From the NCBI GenBank assembly GCA_900155495.1, contig FTLJ01000234.1:1-52078 (forward strand): a stretch of DNA of 52,078 nucleotides, written 5' to 3'. The translations under genes and the position numbers were made by a program. The notes beneath the pieces were generated by a model that saw nothing but the letters and a program-made list of their open reading frames with translations, was not told where the DNA came from and made no database searches. The DNA comes from Porogramme epimiltina. Lineage: Eukaryota > Basidiomycota > Agaricomycetes > Polyporales > Polyporaceae. This document shows positions 32,342 to 43,189 of this stretch, one piece after another. Every line of letters starts with the position of its first letter. Positions within the stretch are counted from its first letter, which is position 1.

Positions 32342-33675
32342 ATGACCACGGTTGATGTCGACGGCGCGAACACCACCGCGATTCAATACGACTCGTACGG
32401 GAGCGATACCTGGTCGCTGACAGAGACGTCTGGCAATGGTGCCGTCTTCGCGCAGACGTTGACGAGGTTGCAGTCAACTGGTGGCGCCGTCTTCCATTTT
32501 CACGGTGCGTGCCCAAGTTTCAATTTCGCGCGAGCGCATCTCAACAAGTACCTTCGTCGCGCTCAAACATGCGGGTACTATCACGCATGCTACCTGCTTC
32601 TACGTCTCCTGTCAAAAACCATAGGGACGAGTGTACAAGTTTTCGGCACAGTTCTATCACCGAGAATTTCCGGCGAATCTGTTACTTCAACATACACCAT
32701 CGACGGCTCGGGAACGACACCCTACTCGTCTGCACAAATCTTGCAATCCATCACAACAAGTGAAGCAGATGGTCTCCAATTCTTTGACTCTGGCACGCTC
32801 TCGGACGGCGATCATGTCCTGGTGATCAATGTCACTTCCGCAACCTCATCAGATCCGTACTACCTCGATTATATCCAATATGTTCAGACCTCCGCGACCA
32901 CGACGTCCTCCAGTGCGTCGTCGACGTCGAGTACTACGACCACTAGCTCCGCGACTTCCCCTCCAAGTAATAGCGGAGGTTCAAAGCCTCACATTGGCGC
33001 GATCGTAGGCGGTGTCGTCGGTGGCGTCTGCTTCCTCGCCGTTGTCGCATTAGGCATATTCCTCTTCCTACGCTACTTCCGACATCGTATTGGTCTCTCG
33101 GGTAGGAAGCGCGGTGGTAGAGGTACGTCCGTTCCTGGCCCGCTTTACACTCCACAGACTCTCGCGCGCTCACGTCCGACCTCCCAGACCTCGTCGAGCA
33201 CCTCGCAGAAGAAGAGGAGCCCAAGAGCGACCTTTCCGGCCCCTGGTCCGGTAACGGCAGCGGCGTCACGCCCTCGCTGTCCGGCCCTGCGCTCTCTCAT
33301 GCGCCTTCTGACGCGCAGTACGCCGCATCGACAATCGTGCCCGACGACTCGGCATCGCAAGTCGCGGGCCGCCTTTACGCGGCGGAGCTTGCGCAACAGC
33401 GCCTGGCAGCGCTCCGGGCGCAGGAGCACGGGGCCGAGCCGTCGGGATCTGCGGCCGAAGCGGGGGCAGCACCAGCGTGGGCGCGGGACAGGAAAGAACC
33501 TATACCGCCCACGGTGCCCGAGGAGCAGGAGCCCGAAGAGGCGGTCCAGCACCAAGATTCGGGCTTCCGCTTCAGGGACGGGGAGCTGCCGCCTGGAGTG
33601 TTGCCCGTAGGTTTGCACGGCGCACCATCGCAAGAGGACGCCGAACGCCCCCCGGAGTACGGTGCGGGGTCATGA
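32342..33675 (+). CDS. Single-pass membrane protein, tandem paralogue C (diverged)
   Basis: Exons 32342..32504, 32625..33122, 33158..33675, 392 residues. No leader (M-T-T-V-D-V-D-G-A-N-T-T). The ectodomain keeps W-S-L-T, the first-intron border before G-T-S-V-Q-V-F-G-T-V, G-D-H-V-L-V-I-N-V and D-P-Y-Y-L-D-Y-I-Q-Y. A run of Ser/Thr (residues about 190-215) makes an O-glycan-type stalk. The transmembrane helix is I-G-A-I-V-G-G-V-V-G-G-V followed by aliphatics, then R-Y-F-R-H-R. The tail is mostly unrelated to A and B but keeps D-S-G-F-R-F-R-D-G and ends P-P-E-Y-G-A-G-S. Introns are again phase 1 and in matching places; the first is long (120 bases), stop-free and in frame. The 35-base second intron is unusually short. 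Confidence 0.75.
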
Positions 33676-34294
33676 CAGAAACGACATCGTGGCGGGACGG
33701 GGGCGCTGACGAACTAGGGGTTGGGTGGCGGGGCCGTGAGTTACACGGATCGATGGTAGTGTGCTGTTTTCAGGGTTATACCCGGCTCGCGGGCCGCATT
33801 TTGCATCTCTTTGGTGTTCACACGCGCGTTTACGATTTATTGTATTGTCGACCGGCTCTCATCAATATAATACTCCACGTATATCCGAAGACCAAAATGG
33901 TCGTCTCAGTCATTCCACTGGAGCTTTAAGTCCCCATAACAAGCGAATAAGCGCGAAGTGCCACATGTATCTCTACCGCCGACGAACATGGTCAAAATCC
34001 TGTGGCTAACTGCTCAAGCTTCTTCCAAAGTCTAACCTACCTACACAGACATCAGCAGTAACCGGACTGCTCGTTCCAATTTTGTCCACAATTAGGTGTG
34101 CCCAGAAAGCGCAATGAAGAGGTCGAAAAAAGCCTCGCCGGGTAAACCAAAGACGGTTCTATTGGAGGCGTGCGCTAGTCTCGCCGGGGAAACGGGCAAG
34201 GGCGTAGGACCGTTCGGGTAATCGACATGCAGAACGTGCTGTCTCTTTATCGGCGGAGAATGCCATCGATGACCCTTTACAGCAGTTGAGCACT
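33676..34294. other. Intergenic region between paralogue C and the GST gene
   Basis: 619 bases between two convergent stops. Nothing coding is visible. Confidence 0.5.
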
Positions 34295-35113
34295 CTATGC
34301 CGTGTCACTAATCTTACCCAGCGCTGCAAGAAACCTTGCCCACTTCCCGCCGTGCCACCCCTCTATCCGCCGCCAGTCCTCGCTCTCCTCGCCGAACCCT
34401 CTCTTCAGCCACATTAGCCTGGCCCCGATCACGAAGTCCGCGTAGCACGGCTCGTCACCCATGACGAACGTCCTCTCCTTCCCGTCAGCCGCCATCCAGG
34501 CCGCGACCTTCCCCAGGCCTGCTTCGAGCGCGGCCCAGTTCCGCGCACGCTCAGGGCTCCCGACCGGGTTCCAGTCCTCCATCCGCCCGCCGAGCACGCG
34601 CTGGCGCGCTTCCTTGAAGTGGGCCCTGCTGACCGCGCTCGGGCGCTCGTACCCTGCGGGAACCCCTATGTAGAAGACGTGCGGGGCGAGCGCGGCGTCC
34701 AGCGCGGCCTGGAAGGCGGCGTGGAATGCCTCTGTGCCAGGCGGGAATGCGCGTGATGTCGCAGGGTAGGCGGCGTCGAGGTAGCGCGCGATCGCCGCTG
34801 AATCCGCGAGTGCGGTGCCAGTGGAGGGGTCGACGAGGGCCGGGAGGGTGTACATGGGTGTGCCGTCAGGCCACGTCCCGGTAGGGGATATGTTGAGCTC
34901 CTGACATGTATGACGGATGTCGGGATACTCGACCCAGACGGTTTTATATGTGAGACCTTTGAAGTCGAGTGTGAGTCTGTTCGTGGAGGAGTTGAGTATT
35001 TGGACACGAAGATCAACGAGGTATAGCACTCACTTTGTCTTCCAGGTATTTCCAGACCACGTTTTCCCCTTCACATTGGCAGGGATATCGTAGAAGATAA
35101 GGGGGTCTGGCAT
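34295..35113 (-). CDS. Glutathione S-transferase, fungal etherase-related type
   Basis: Exons complement(34295..34976, 35034..35113), 253 residues. The thioredoxin-fold N-domain starts M-P-D-P-L-I-F-Y-D-I-P and carries W-S-G-N-T-W-K-T across the intron, then L-D-F-K-G-L-T-Y-K-T-V-W-V-E-Y-P-D-I, Y-T-L-P-A-L-V-D-P and D-S-A-A-I-A-R-Y-L-D, the gamma-glutamyl-binding S-A/S pattern. The helical C-domain ends with F-V-M-G-D-E-P-C-Y-A-D-F-V-I-G-A. The W-S-x-N-T-W-K-T motif is typical of basidiomycete etherase-related GSTs implicated in detoxifying wood-derived phenolics; the exact subclass is an inference. The putative catalytic residue is the Ser of W-S-G-N. Confidence 0.88.
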
Positions 35114-35870
35114 TGCCGAAACAAAGAACTGGTCGATCTATGGCGGTAGGCTGGTCACGACTGCCTGCTTACTTTTGTACGTGCTGTACTGATAGGCTCC
35201 AGCTCGACGCGGTTTGTAAGCAGCCCGGGGCGCAGCCTTCGGATGAATAACAATACGAAGACAAAGTGAACGCTGCTCATGGCATGCACTCCTGCTCTAT
35301 ATAGCTGTAGTCGTCAGATCCTCGGAGTGGATGGTTCGTGGCCGTGGGCATGACCAATCGGTGGGTTCTGTACCCCCACAAGGCATCTTGGGGCAGCACA
35401 TGACATTGAATTCATCTTGCGCACGGTACGAACTATGATGCATAGACGAGAGATGTGGTTGAGTACAAAAGAAAGACTGGGTGCAAGGCAATCACTCGGA
35501 CTGTTTGAACGCGATCGAGAGCGCGCGTGACGCGACGCGCCTATACGGCATCCGCCGACCCGAGGACACAAGTCGCGACTTGCATGTCCCATTATCCCCG
35601 CTCACCCCCCAATATCCATCCTGCTCTCCTTCTAAACCCCTATTTGCTTTCCCTCTGAACATCTCCTTCTCAATTCGGGTTGCTAGGGTCTTTCGATACC
35701 ATAATCACTGGTGGATGAGTTGTATGCTTGGTCTTTAACTGGTGCGTTTTCATGTCCTTGTTGGTCTGGCTTCGTCTCTGAGCACCCTGCCCTTTCTCGG
35801 ACTTCATAGATCACTTATTCACATACCAGGACGACATCTGTCGCCCGTCGACGTCCCGCGGAACACCCTC
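35114..35870. promoter_or_regulatory. Divergent region GST / PP2C
   Basis: 757 bases between start codons. A TATATAG-like box on the minus strand lies at about 35294-35300, some 185 bases upstream of the GST ATG. The PP2C side is pyrimidine-rich from about 35590. If PP2C starts at the in-frame ATG at 35742, the region is shorter. Confidence 0.4.
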
Positions 35871-37692
35871 ATGCTCAGGCGCGCTTGGAAACCCGTGCTG
35901 GGCACTACTGTCCTAGTCGGTACCCCTGCATACGTCTACTACCGCCACTACCGGAAACCAACCGTCGAAACCTTTGATATCGCCGTCAAGGCTGTAGGTC
36001 CCGACGGCAAGCGTCAGATGGTCACCCGCACAATTCCCCTCCTCACCAAGGACCAGGTCGACAGTCGTCTCCGTGAGCACGCGACCGCCCAGAGTGTCGC
36101 GCGACCCGGCGGGCTCGTCTGGAAGTCTACCACCGCCCACTTTTCTTCCAACGACCCCATCGAGGATGCGAACGGAAACCTCCTCATCGAGCGCGACGCG
36201 TCCGACGGTGCCCAACCTGGCGACTACCTGTTCTTCGCCGTCATGGACGGTCACGCCGGTCCGCACACCTCGCGTGTCCTCGCGGACGTGCTCATCCCAA
36301 CCGTCGCGATGGAGCTCGCTATGCGCGTCAATGACCCTAAGGCGAGCCTCACGGATACCGGGGTCCTGGCACGCGTACGGAGGTTAGTGTGGCCCTCAAA
36401 GCCGGCGCCATACGATGCAGACCCTGCGAACGTTGCGCGTGCCATTGAAACCGCATTCACAAAGTTGGACGCGCAAATAGTCAATGCGCCGTTGGAGATC
36501 CTCTCCCATGCCGTCGACGAGGAGGCATTGAAGAAGCGGCTTATACCGGACTTGAGCCAGCACCCTCTTGCAACGTCTAGCATCCGAACGGCTATGTCTG
36601 GTGAGGCTCTTTTCATCTGACACCCTTCTTTCCTCGGGCTCATCCTTTCACCGTTTATAGGTAGCTGTGCTCTGCTAGCCATGTTCGACACATCAAACCG
36701 CAACTTGTACGTCGCGTGCACAGGCGATAGCCGCGCTGTTGCTGGTGTATACGAGGAGACAGTGGACGGGGAGGGTGTATGGCGTGTCGAGGCACTGTCA
36801 GAAGACCAGACCGGCCGGAATCCGAACGAACTGAAGAGGTGCGTTGACCTCGTCTTATCAACGGGATTCCCCATGCCAACGGCTACTTTACAGAGTCCAG
36901 TCGGAGCATCCAGCGGACGAGGCACAAAACGTTATCCGCAACGGCCGCATACTCGGCGGATTGGAGCCCAGCCGTGCCTTTGGCGATTCTCGGTACAAAT
37001 GGCCCCGCGAGGTGCAAGAAGTGTGAGTGTCTTGCTCAACATCAGACAGTTCGCCTAGCTGACCGCCTATGTCCCTCTACAGGCTCAGCAAAGCCTTCAT
37101 GGAGCCCAAGGGCGAGGCCCTCCGCCCCCCGCCCCCGACGCTCAAGACCCCGCCCTACGTGACCGCCCGCCCAGTCGTGACCCACCGCCCGCTCTCCTTC
37201 CTCCCGCTCTCCACCTCCTCGCCGTCCCCTGCGAAGGGCCTTCGCTTCGTCGTGCTGGCGACGGACGGCCTCTGGGACGAGCTCTCCAACGAAGAGGTCG
37301 TCGCGCTCGTCGGCGGGCACCTCGCCGGCCTCCGCGGCGCCGTGCCCAAGGTGGAGCTCCCGCGCCTCGTGCGCACCGCCGCGGGCGCGGCGGGCGTCGA
37401 CGGCAAGAACAAGGAGGCGCGCTGGGGGCCGGACCCGGAGAAGACGCGCGGCGCGTGGGCGTTCGAGGACGACAACCTCAGCGCGCACCTCATCCGGAAC
37501 GCTATCGGGGGCGCGGACGTCGACCGCCTCCGGAGGCTCGCGAGCATCCCCGCGCCGCACTCGCGGCGCTTCCGCGACGACATCACGGTCACGGTCGTGT
37601 GGTGGGAGGACGGCCGGGAGAGCGCGGCGCAGACGGAGCAGGTCACTGTCCCTGGTACATCGGCGGAGGCGCAGGTCAAGTCGAAATTATGA
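35871..37692 (+). CDS. PP2C-family phosphatase, mitochondrial PDP/Ptc5 type
   Basis: Manganese/magnesium-dependent Ser/Thr phosphatase; this subfamily acts on pyruvate dehydrogenase in mitochondria. Exons 35871..36600, 36661..36838, 36894..37022, 37083..37692, 548 residues. Start chosen at M-L-R-R-A-W-K-P-V, which opens a basic, targeting-like segment followed by a short hydrophobic stretch (V-L-G-T-T-V-L-V-G-T-P-A-Y-V-Y-Y); an in-frame ATG at 35742 would add 43 residues. Metal and phosphate motifs are all present: F-A-V-M-D-G-H-A-G, C-T-G-D-S-R-A-V, S-E-D-Q-T-G-R-N, G-G-L-E-P-S-R-A-F-G-D, V-L-A-T-D-G-L-W-D and R-D-D-I-T-V-T-V. The long insert between the first and second motifs is typical of this subfamily. 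Confidence 0.9.
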
Positions 37693-38070
37693 TAGTTGGC
37701 TGCCGGGCCTATATGGTACATGCGTATATTCATCGTAATCGATCTGCATTTTCGGAGAACGGGGGAAAGTTGTATTCTGACCTTTCGTCTCGTTTGCGCA
37801 GACCGAGTACAGGGGTGTATAATGCGGTGAAGTCTACATATGGTAGATGAGCGTACAAAGCAGCGAAATTGTGCGGGGGGGTGATGCAGGAGTGTATGCG
37901 AGGTTTGCATGGGCGATCACATATAGGGGAGGGTAACTGGGGGGGGGGGGGTGACACAGAGGAGCGATTACTAGCTAGGGGACAAGAGGTAGAGGGAGAA
38001 TGCACAAGGTAATAAGATACAACAAGAGCTGATAGGGACAGCCAAATCCTAGTCCAGTCAAAGGGAGCAT
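37693..38070. other. Convergent 3' region with a 13-base G run
   Basis: 378 bases between the PP2C and deubiquitinase stops. It includes a homopolymer of 13 G at 37939-37951. Nothing coding is visible. Confidence 0.6.
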
Positions 38071-40343
38071 CTAGAACATGAACTTCTTCCTGCGTCCGTA
38101 GCGGACGAGGGAACCTTTATCTCGTCGCTGCTGGAGGTTGTTGCTGCCCTTTAGGCGATCGAAGGGGTTGGCGGGCGAGAACCGCGCCATGGGAGAGGGC
38201 CGTGGTTTAGGGAGGGGTGTGCGTGCATATTCGGCCAGAGATGCCGAGTCATCACCGCCTTCGTCGTCTGGAGATTTCCGCTTCTTATCCTTAGCCTTCG
38301 GCGTGGGAGTGCCGTAGAATGAGGATGGCGGGATGGTAGAGGCTGCCGGGGAGGACGCTGCATGTTCGGGCGAAGGAGCGGCGGGGGTAGATGACGAGGC
38401 GGTAACCTCTGGCACGGGGTCACTAGGAAGGGGAGGAGGGGCGACGGATGGACTGGGCGGGGGCGTACCATCTTTCTTAGCATCCTTCGTTGAAACCTTT
38501 TCACCGACGTCATCGTCGTCCTCGTCGCTATCATCGGCGTAGTCCACTAAGCTCTGCAACGCGCCCTTGGCCTTTTGAGACGTAGCAGCGGCAATCTTCT
38601 TCTTGAGCAATTCCGCTTGCGGATCGGCTTTTAGCGTGGTACCCTTAGAGGGGCTGCTCGTAGAAGGATCGGTGGGAAGGAGGGGGCCAATGAACGCTTT
38701 GCGCTTGGCAGGCGAAGGTCCATCCTCGTCATCGCTCTCTACGATTCTGCGCTTTTTCATGTTCGCAACGATGCCTGTCTTCGGGATGCGCATTGGACTG
38801 GTCGAAGGAGCGTTAAGGGCGGCTTCGAGGGCTTGACCCTTGTCACGGACGTAGAAGAGCATGTATGCGTTCTTCATACCGGTCGGTGCTCCGCTCTGCC
38901 GGGTGACGGACTCGTCGTTCATCTCGTACCATTGGCCGGTTGCACTTTTGACATGTGCGTAATAGTGACCTGAATTAGGCCCACCCCCCGCATGGGAGAT
39001 GACACCATACAATGAATATGAGGGTCCGAAGCGACCTTCACTCATCAATGGCTCCAAGGTGACGCGCTCCTCATATCTGACCGGGTGTCCGATCTTGCGG
39101 CCCATGGGTGAAAAGCGCTTGAGATGAATGGTGAGGACCAGGGGAGCTTCATGCACAGTGAATTGTTTGTCCGCGTTGACCAACTTCTTGCACCTAGGTA
39201 ATATGAGCGATTTGGTCGCGTGCAAAAATTGACACACGTACTTCTCGCACTTATACTTGTTCGTTCCTTTAAGATGGTCCACCGCGGTAAACATTCGAAG
39301 TGCGTCCTTCAGAGAATTTACGCCATGAATGTCGACACTAAGGTCCATCATCCGGTCGAAGGTATCACTGTTGTGACCGCACGACAGACACTTGACACGA
39401 GACCGGAGCAGACCACCGAAAATTCTATGGACCCATGTCTTCTCTGCAAGCTTCTGGTCAATTTTCCTAAGGAGATGTTCAGCGAATGCGGACTTTCGAT
39501 TTTGAGAGAAAACTTACTGAGGGAAGCCTGCCAGAGCAGATCGCTGTAGTGCATCCACAAAGTAGCGAAGGAACTCGTGAGAGTCCTCTTGTCTCCCTCT
39601 CCGCATATGCTTCGCGATCACTGAGCCATGTGTGAACGATAAGCCAAATACGACGGCGCTATGACATACCATTAAGCTTCGTCACGATCGGGTATGGCGT
39701 TGTCGAATGCTTTTTCGTATGTGTTTCTGCCATGACATGCCGTAGCGCGCAAATCATGCAGTACGACCCCTTCGAGCTCCGACCTGAGCCATATGTAATT
39801 GTGAGCCGTGGGTAGGTGGATTGTGAACAGAACGATACTGACAAGGCTGTAATGGCGAAGTATGGTTGAGAAGGATGTGAAGCAATGGCGGAGTATGCAG
39901 CAAACATTGTAGTGCGCTGTTGAGGAAGCAGGTATTGCCAGTATTGTTGAGTCCGCAACCGACTGTCGCGCCCGGGGGCCAGTGCGTCTCGATCGGACCG
40001 ACGGACAAGAGTTTTGCAAGCGTCTGAGACAACTCAGGTTGCTTCTCGGAGGACAAAGGGGTGCGTTTCTTGGACTCAAAGGTCTGGGAGGGGCGCGTTG
40101 AAGGGAGAAGGAGGGCGCGGGAGGTACATGTGAACTCACTGCTACCGGAGATGCGGCAGGTTTGGGTCCTTCATTGATTGGAGTATACTTGCCCTCCGCG
40201 GCAGCAAGTATCCCAGACGATGAGCCCTCCACGAACTCGATCGGAGGGGGGAGGAGCTTGTTGAAGGCTTCAAGGTCCTTCGCGGGCTTGTATGCGGTTT
40301 CTTCGGCGAAGCGGGGCGAGGGCAATAGCGGAGAAGCCAGCAT
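38071..40343 (-). CDS. Ubiquitin-specific protease, USP36/Ubp10 type
   Basis: Cysteine protease (C19) removing ubiquitin. Exons complement(38071..39193, 39242..39466, 39518..39620, 39670..39783, 39843..40083, 40140..40343), 669 residues. The Cys box is [10 protein letters not shown] with catalytic C120. [16 protein letters not shown] is the USP36/42/Ubp10 hallmark. C-L-S-C-G-H and C-E-K-C-K-K form the zinc-finger-like fingers. The His box is [12 protein letters not shown] with H372, and N-D-E-S-V completes the triad. From about residue 420 the tail is disordered, acidic and basic by turns ([18 protein letters not shown]), ending [10 protein letters not shown], as in nucleolar members. The 48-base last intron is stop-free in frame. 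Relatives act in the nucleolus or on histones; which applies here is not visible. Confidence 0.9.
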
Positions 40344-40970
40344 TTTAGAACGAGAGAGCACGCGTAGAAGGGAGCGTGGTAGAGCCCGGGCGCGCGTGGC
40401 GAAGAGGAGGTGGGCGCGGAGGGGGAGCGTCGTGAGGAAAGCGGTGGCGGGAGAGAGCAAAGGAGTGCAGCGCGCAGATGCGAAGTCTGCGCGTCCGCGG
40501 AGGCCCGCACAAACAAGTCCCATCAGCCACAGTCGCTCTGTTGTGCTGTGTTTGCCTCGTCACGTGTCCCGCCTGCGGTCCGACAGCCACCCACGTCCTC
40601 GCTCGTCCTTACGTCACTGGACACTCCGAGTCCGCATGCCCTCCGCCTTCTCGCGTCTACTTATAGCACAGTTGCAAGACGGAACTTCATTACGAATCGT
40701 CAACGTCGTAAAACGGAACCGTACTAGTACAACATCGATACAGGTGATCATGAGTACAAGATACAACGAAAGGACATGGAAGTCTCGGAAGCAGAGCGCG
40801 ACAAGAACAGGATATACAACGGTGGAAACCGCCGTGACGAAGAGTGGAGATACAGAGTACAGTGCATGATTCTACCACACACGCAAGTCCAAACCAATGA
40901 AGGCCGACGAGGCGAGAAAGAGAGACGAAAGGGAGATAGACGGCTTGAAGGAGGTATCATCATCGCTCTA
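40344..40970. other. Intergenic region upstream of the deubiquitinase
   Basis: 627 bases containing the deubiquitinase promoter and the 3' end of the C2H2 gene. TCACGTG at 40560-40566 and TACGTCA near 40610 are possible bHLH/bZIP sites. No gene seen. Confidence 0.45.
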
Positions 40971-42836
40971 CTAGAGGGACACCGGGCCCAACGAGGAGCG
41001 TGCGATCCGCTGCACGGGACCTTCGGGGTACGGCGGTGGACGCCACCCCCGTGCGGCGGGGGCCGGCGCGCCGAACAAGCCTCCGGACGGCTTGCGCTGG
41101 GAGTCGTACATGTCGTACGATGCCAGCGGGGGCGTACCGAGCGGCAGCGGCGAGAGCTCCGTGGACGGCCACGCACACGAGTCAAGCGCGTGTTCAGCAT
41201 AGTCTATGGGCGAGCGCAAAGTCAGTCGCAGCGACAACAGCATGCGTTGAGAGCAACTCACAGTCGTGCGTGTAGGGATCCATAGGACCGCCCTGCAGCC
41301 CTGGGACAAGCTCGACGCCGAGGTCTGTTGGATGCCGTCAGATTCCGGTGCGCCGCCACACTGCAGAAACTTACGGTTACTGTTGCCTACCACTAGGTGG
41401 TAAGGGGGCGGCAAATCCTTCTCGGCATAGCTAGCGTAGGACGCGTCCACAAAGGCCGGAGTCGCACCAGACATTGTAGGCGTTGTTACGAGGCTCGACC
41501 TGGTGCTAGCAGTGCTCCCAGCAGTAAGAGCAGGGGTGGACACCACGCTCGACAAATCGCTTCCGATCAAGTGCGGCGACACATCTGGCAGATGCGTCGT
41601 CAGTATCTGTGGGCAACTTCGTTGACAGAGGCACTTACAGTAGTCCCACGCCGTGACGGGGTAGAGATCTTCCTCCTCACCGTATCCTTCATATGTCAAC
41701 CCCCCAGGACCAGGAGGCGGAGGGACGGGCGAGAAGGTGAGCAGAGGCATGGGCGCAAGGGCTGTAAGGCTGTTGGGGGTATTGTGAAGGCGCGGAGTTG
41801 ACGCGGCGGAGCTGGCTTCTGTCACCGGATGGAAGGGGAGGTCTGCGCATCCAAGCCAGTCAGCTGAGATAATCACACCGTCGCACCAGGGAGACTTACA
41901 CGAATAGAGCTCTGCGGTGTCAGCCGAGGGAGACTGGGACTCCGCCGTGAAACAGTCCTGGCCCTTCTTGCGAGAAGATTTCGTACGAGACGCGTTCTTC
42001 ATCTCTTCCCTGCGCATCTTCTCGATGCACTCGGAAGTGAAGTGAGCCAGCTGCGAGCACTCGTCGGCCTTGAACCATTTCGGGAGCCAGTGTCGAAGAT
42101 TGAAGTCCGAGACTGTTTGCTTGTCACCTCGGATGACTTCGAGGATGCCGTGCTTTTTCACGTGGTTCTTGAACGCAGTAGCGCGGGAGATCCTGTGAGC
42201 GCAGCAAGCGATTAGGGAGCGAAGCATATGTGTGGTCGGTAAGACGACTCACTTCTTGGGGCAGCAAGGACAGAAGTATGTCCGCCCGAGATGTGTCTCC
42301 TTGACGTGACGTGAGCGAGAGGACCCATCGGTGAACTTCGCGCTGCAATATTCGCAGACAAACACCATACTCTTGATACTGCAACGGGGAAAAGTGAGAA
42401 GGTGATCGCAACTTCGATGAGATGCGACAAATCTCACTGGGTGGTCTGCTGGTGGGTGTTCAATTGCGACTGCTGGGAGAACTTGCGATTGCACGGCTTG
42501 CCTTCCACGAGAATGTCACATTTGAACCTCCTACATAGAGCGGAACGTCAACAACATGTGGCTCGTGAATGGACTGTTTGTTACCTTTCCCCTCTGTGAA
42601 CGGTCTTAATGTGGCGCTCAAGATCTGGTTTGCGGGCGAACTTGGCCACGCATCCGGGCCAATCGCACACCTTGTCCTTCAGCTTGAGCTGTGAGCGATA
42701 TGAAGTCGGTCAAAGGATGTATATAGAACAGCAATACAGATAAACGTACAGGTTTCTTGGACACGGCGGCCAGATGGATCACGTCAAGGTGGTCAATGGT
42801 GGGTGGTCGGGGGTGTTGCGAGTGCATAGTGGTCAT
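40971..42836 (-). CDS. C2H2 zinc-finger protein, four fingers, PPxY tail
   Basis: Probable DNA-binding regulator. Exons complement(40971..41203, 41262..41324, 41375..41584, 41639..41842, 41900..42192, 42253..42378, 42438..42530, 42585..42688, 42750..42836), 470 residues. The four fingers are: C-D-W-P-G-C with H-I-K-T-V-H; C-x8-C with H-Q-Q-T-T-H (last His split by intron 3); C-E-Y-C with H-V-K-E-T-H; and C-P-C-C with H-V-K-K-H, split by intron 4. The rest is Ser/Pro-rich and contains P-P-P-Y twice (D-L-P-P-P-Y-H and W-R-P-P-P-Y-P). Start ATG at 42836 is the first Met after the TATA box; the open frame upstream begins with GTG only. At exon 3 a 3-base acceptor choice (TAG/GAG) changes one Arg. 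Target genes unknown. Confidence 0.8.
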
Positions 42837-43040
42837 ATCGGTCAGGCCGATGATATCGTTGGATGCTGGCGTGCGAAAGTTGAGAAGCTCGATGTCGATG
42901 TCGAGCGACGTTGAGTATGTGTGATGGACGTGGAGAAGCGTGTGCGAGGGCGTGAGGCGCGTCAAAGCGGTGAAGAGCTTGGTAGCTGGTTTAGTGCAAA
43001 AATGGGAATCCGGGTAGACCACGTCCCGCGCGGATTACTA

Positions 43041-43047
43041 TTATATA
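43041..43047 (-). promoter_or_regulatory. TATA box (TATATAA) of the C2H2 gene
   Basis: TATATAA on the minus strand, about 205 bases upstream of the chosen ATG at 42836. It implies a leader of roughly 170 bases and argues against coding sequence starting near 43022. Confidence 0.5.
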
Positions 43048-43168
43048 GCAACGAGTGGACGGGGGAATATGGCTCAGCCGGGGGGACCCTCCGTCGTAGC
43101 TTTGCGGGATCTCGAAGTGGCCGGTAATGAGGGGGGAAGGAAAAATGGAGGTCGCTTTCGCGAGGGCG

Positions 43169-43189
43169 CGCCCCGCTATATATGGGGCG
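43169..43189. repeat. Inverted repeat CGCCCC/GGGGCG flanking TATATAT
   Basis: Six-base perfect arms at 43169-43174 and 43184-43189 enclose GCTATATAT. It lies about 120 bases beyond the main TATA box and may be a second core promoter or a small cruciform. Confidence 0.4.

Noticed and set aside
37939..37951. Run of 13 G
   Set aside because: A simple homopolymer in a 3' region; also a common site of sequencing error. Noted but not counted as a finding.
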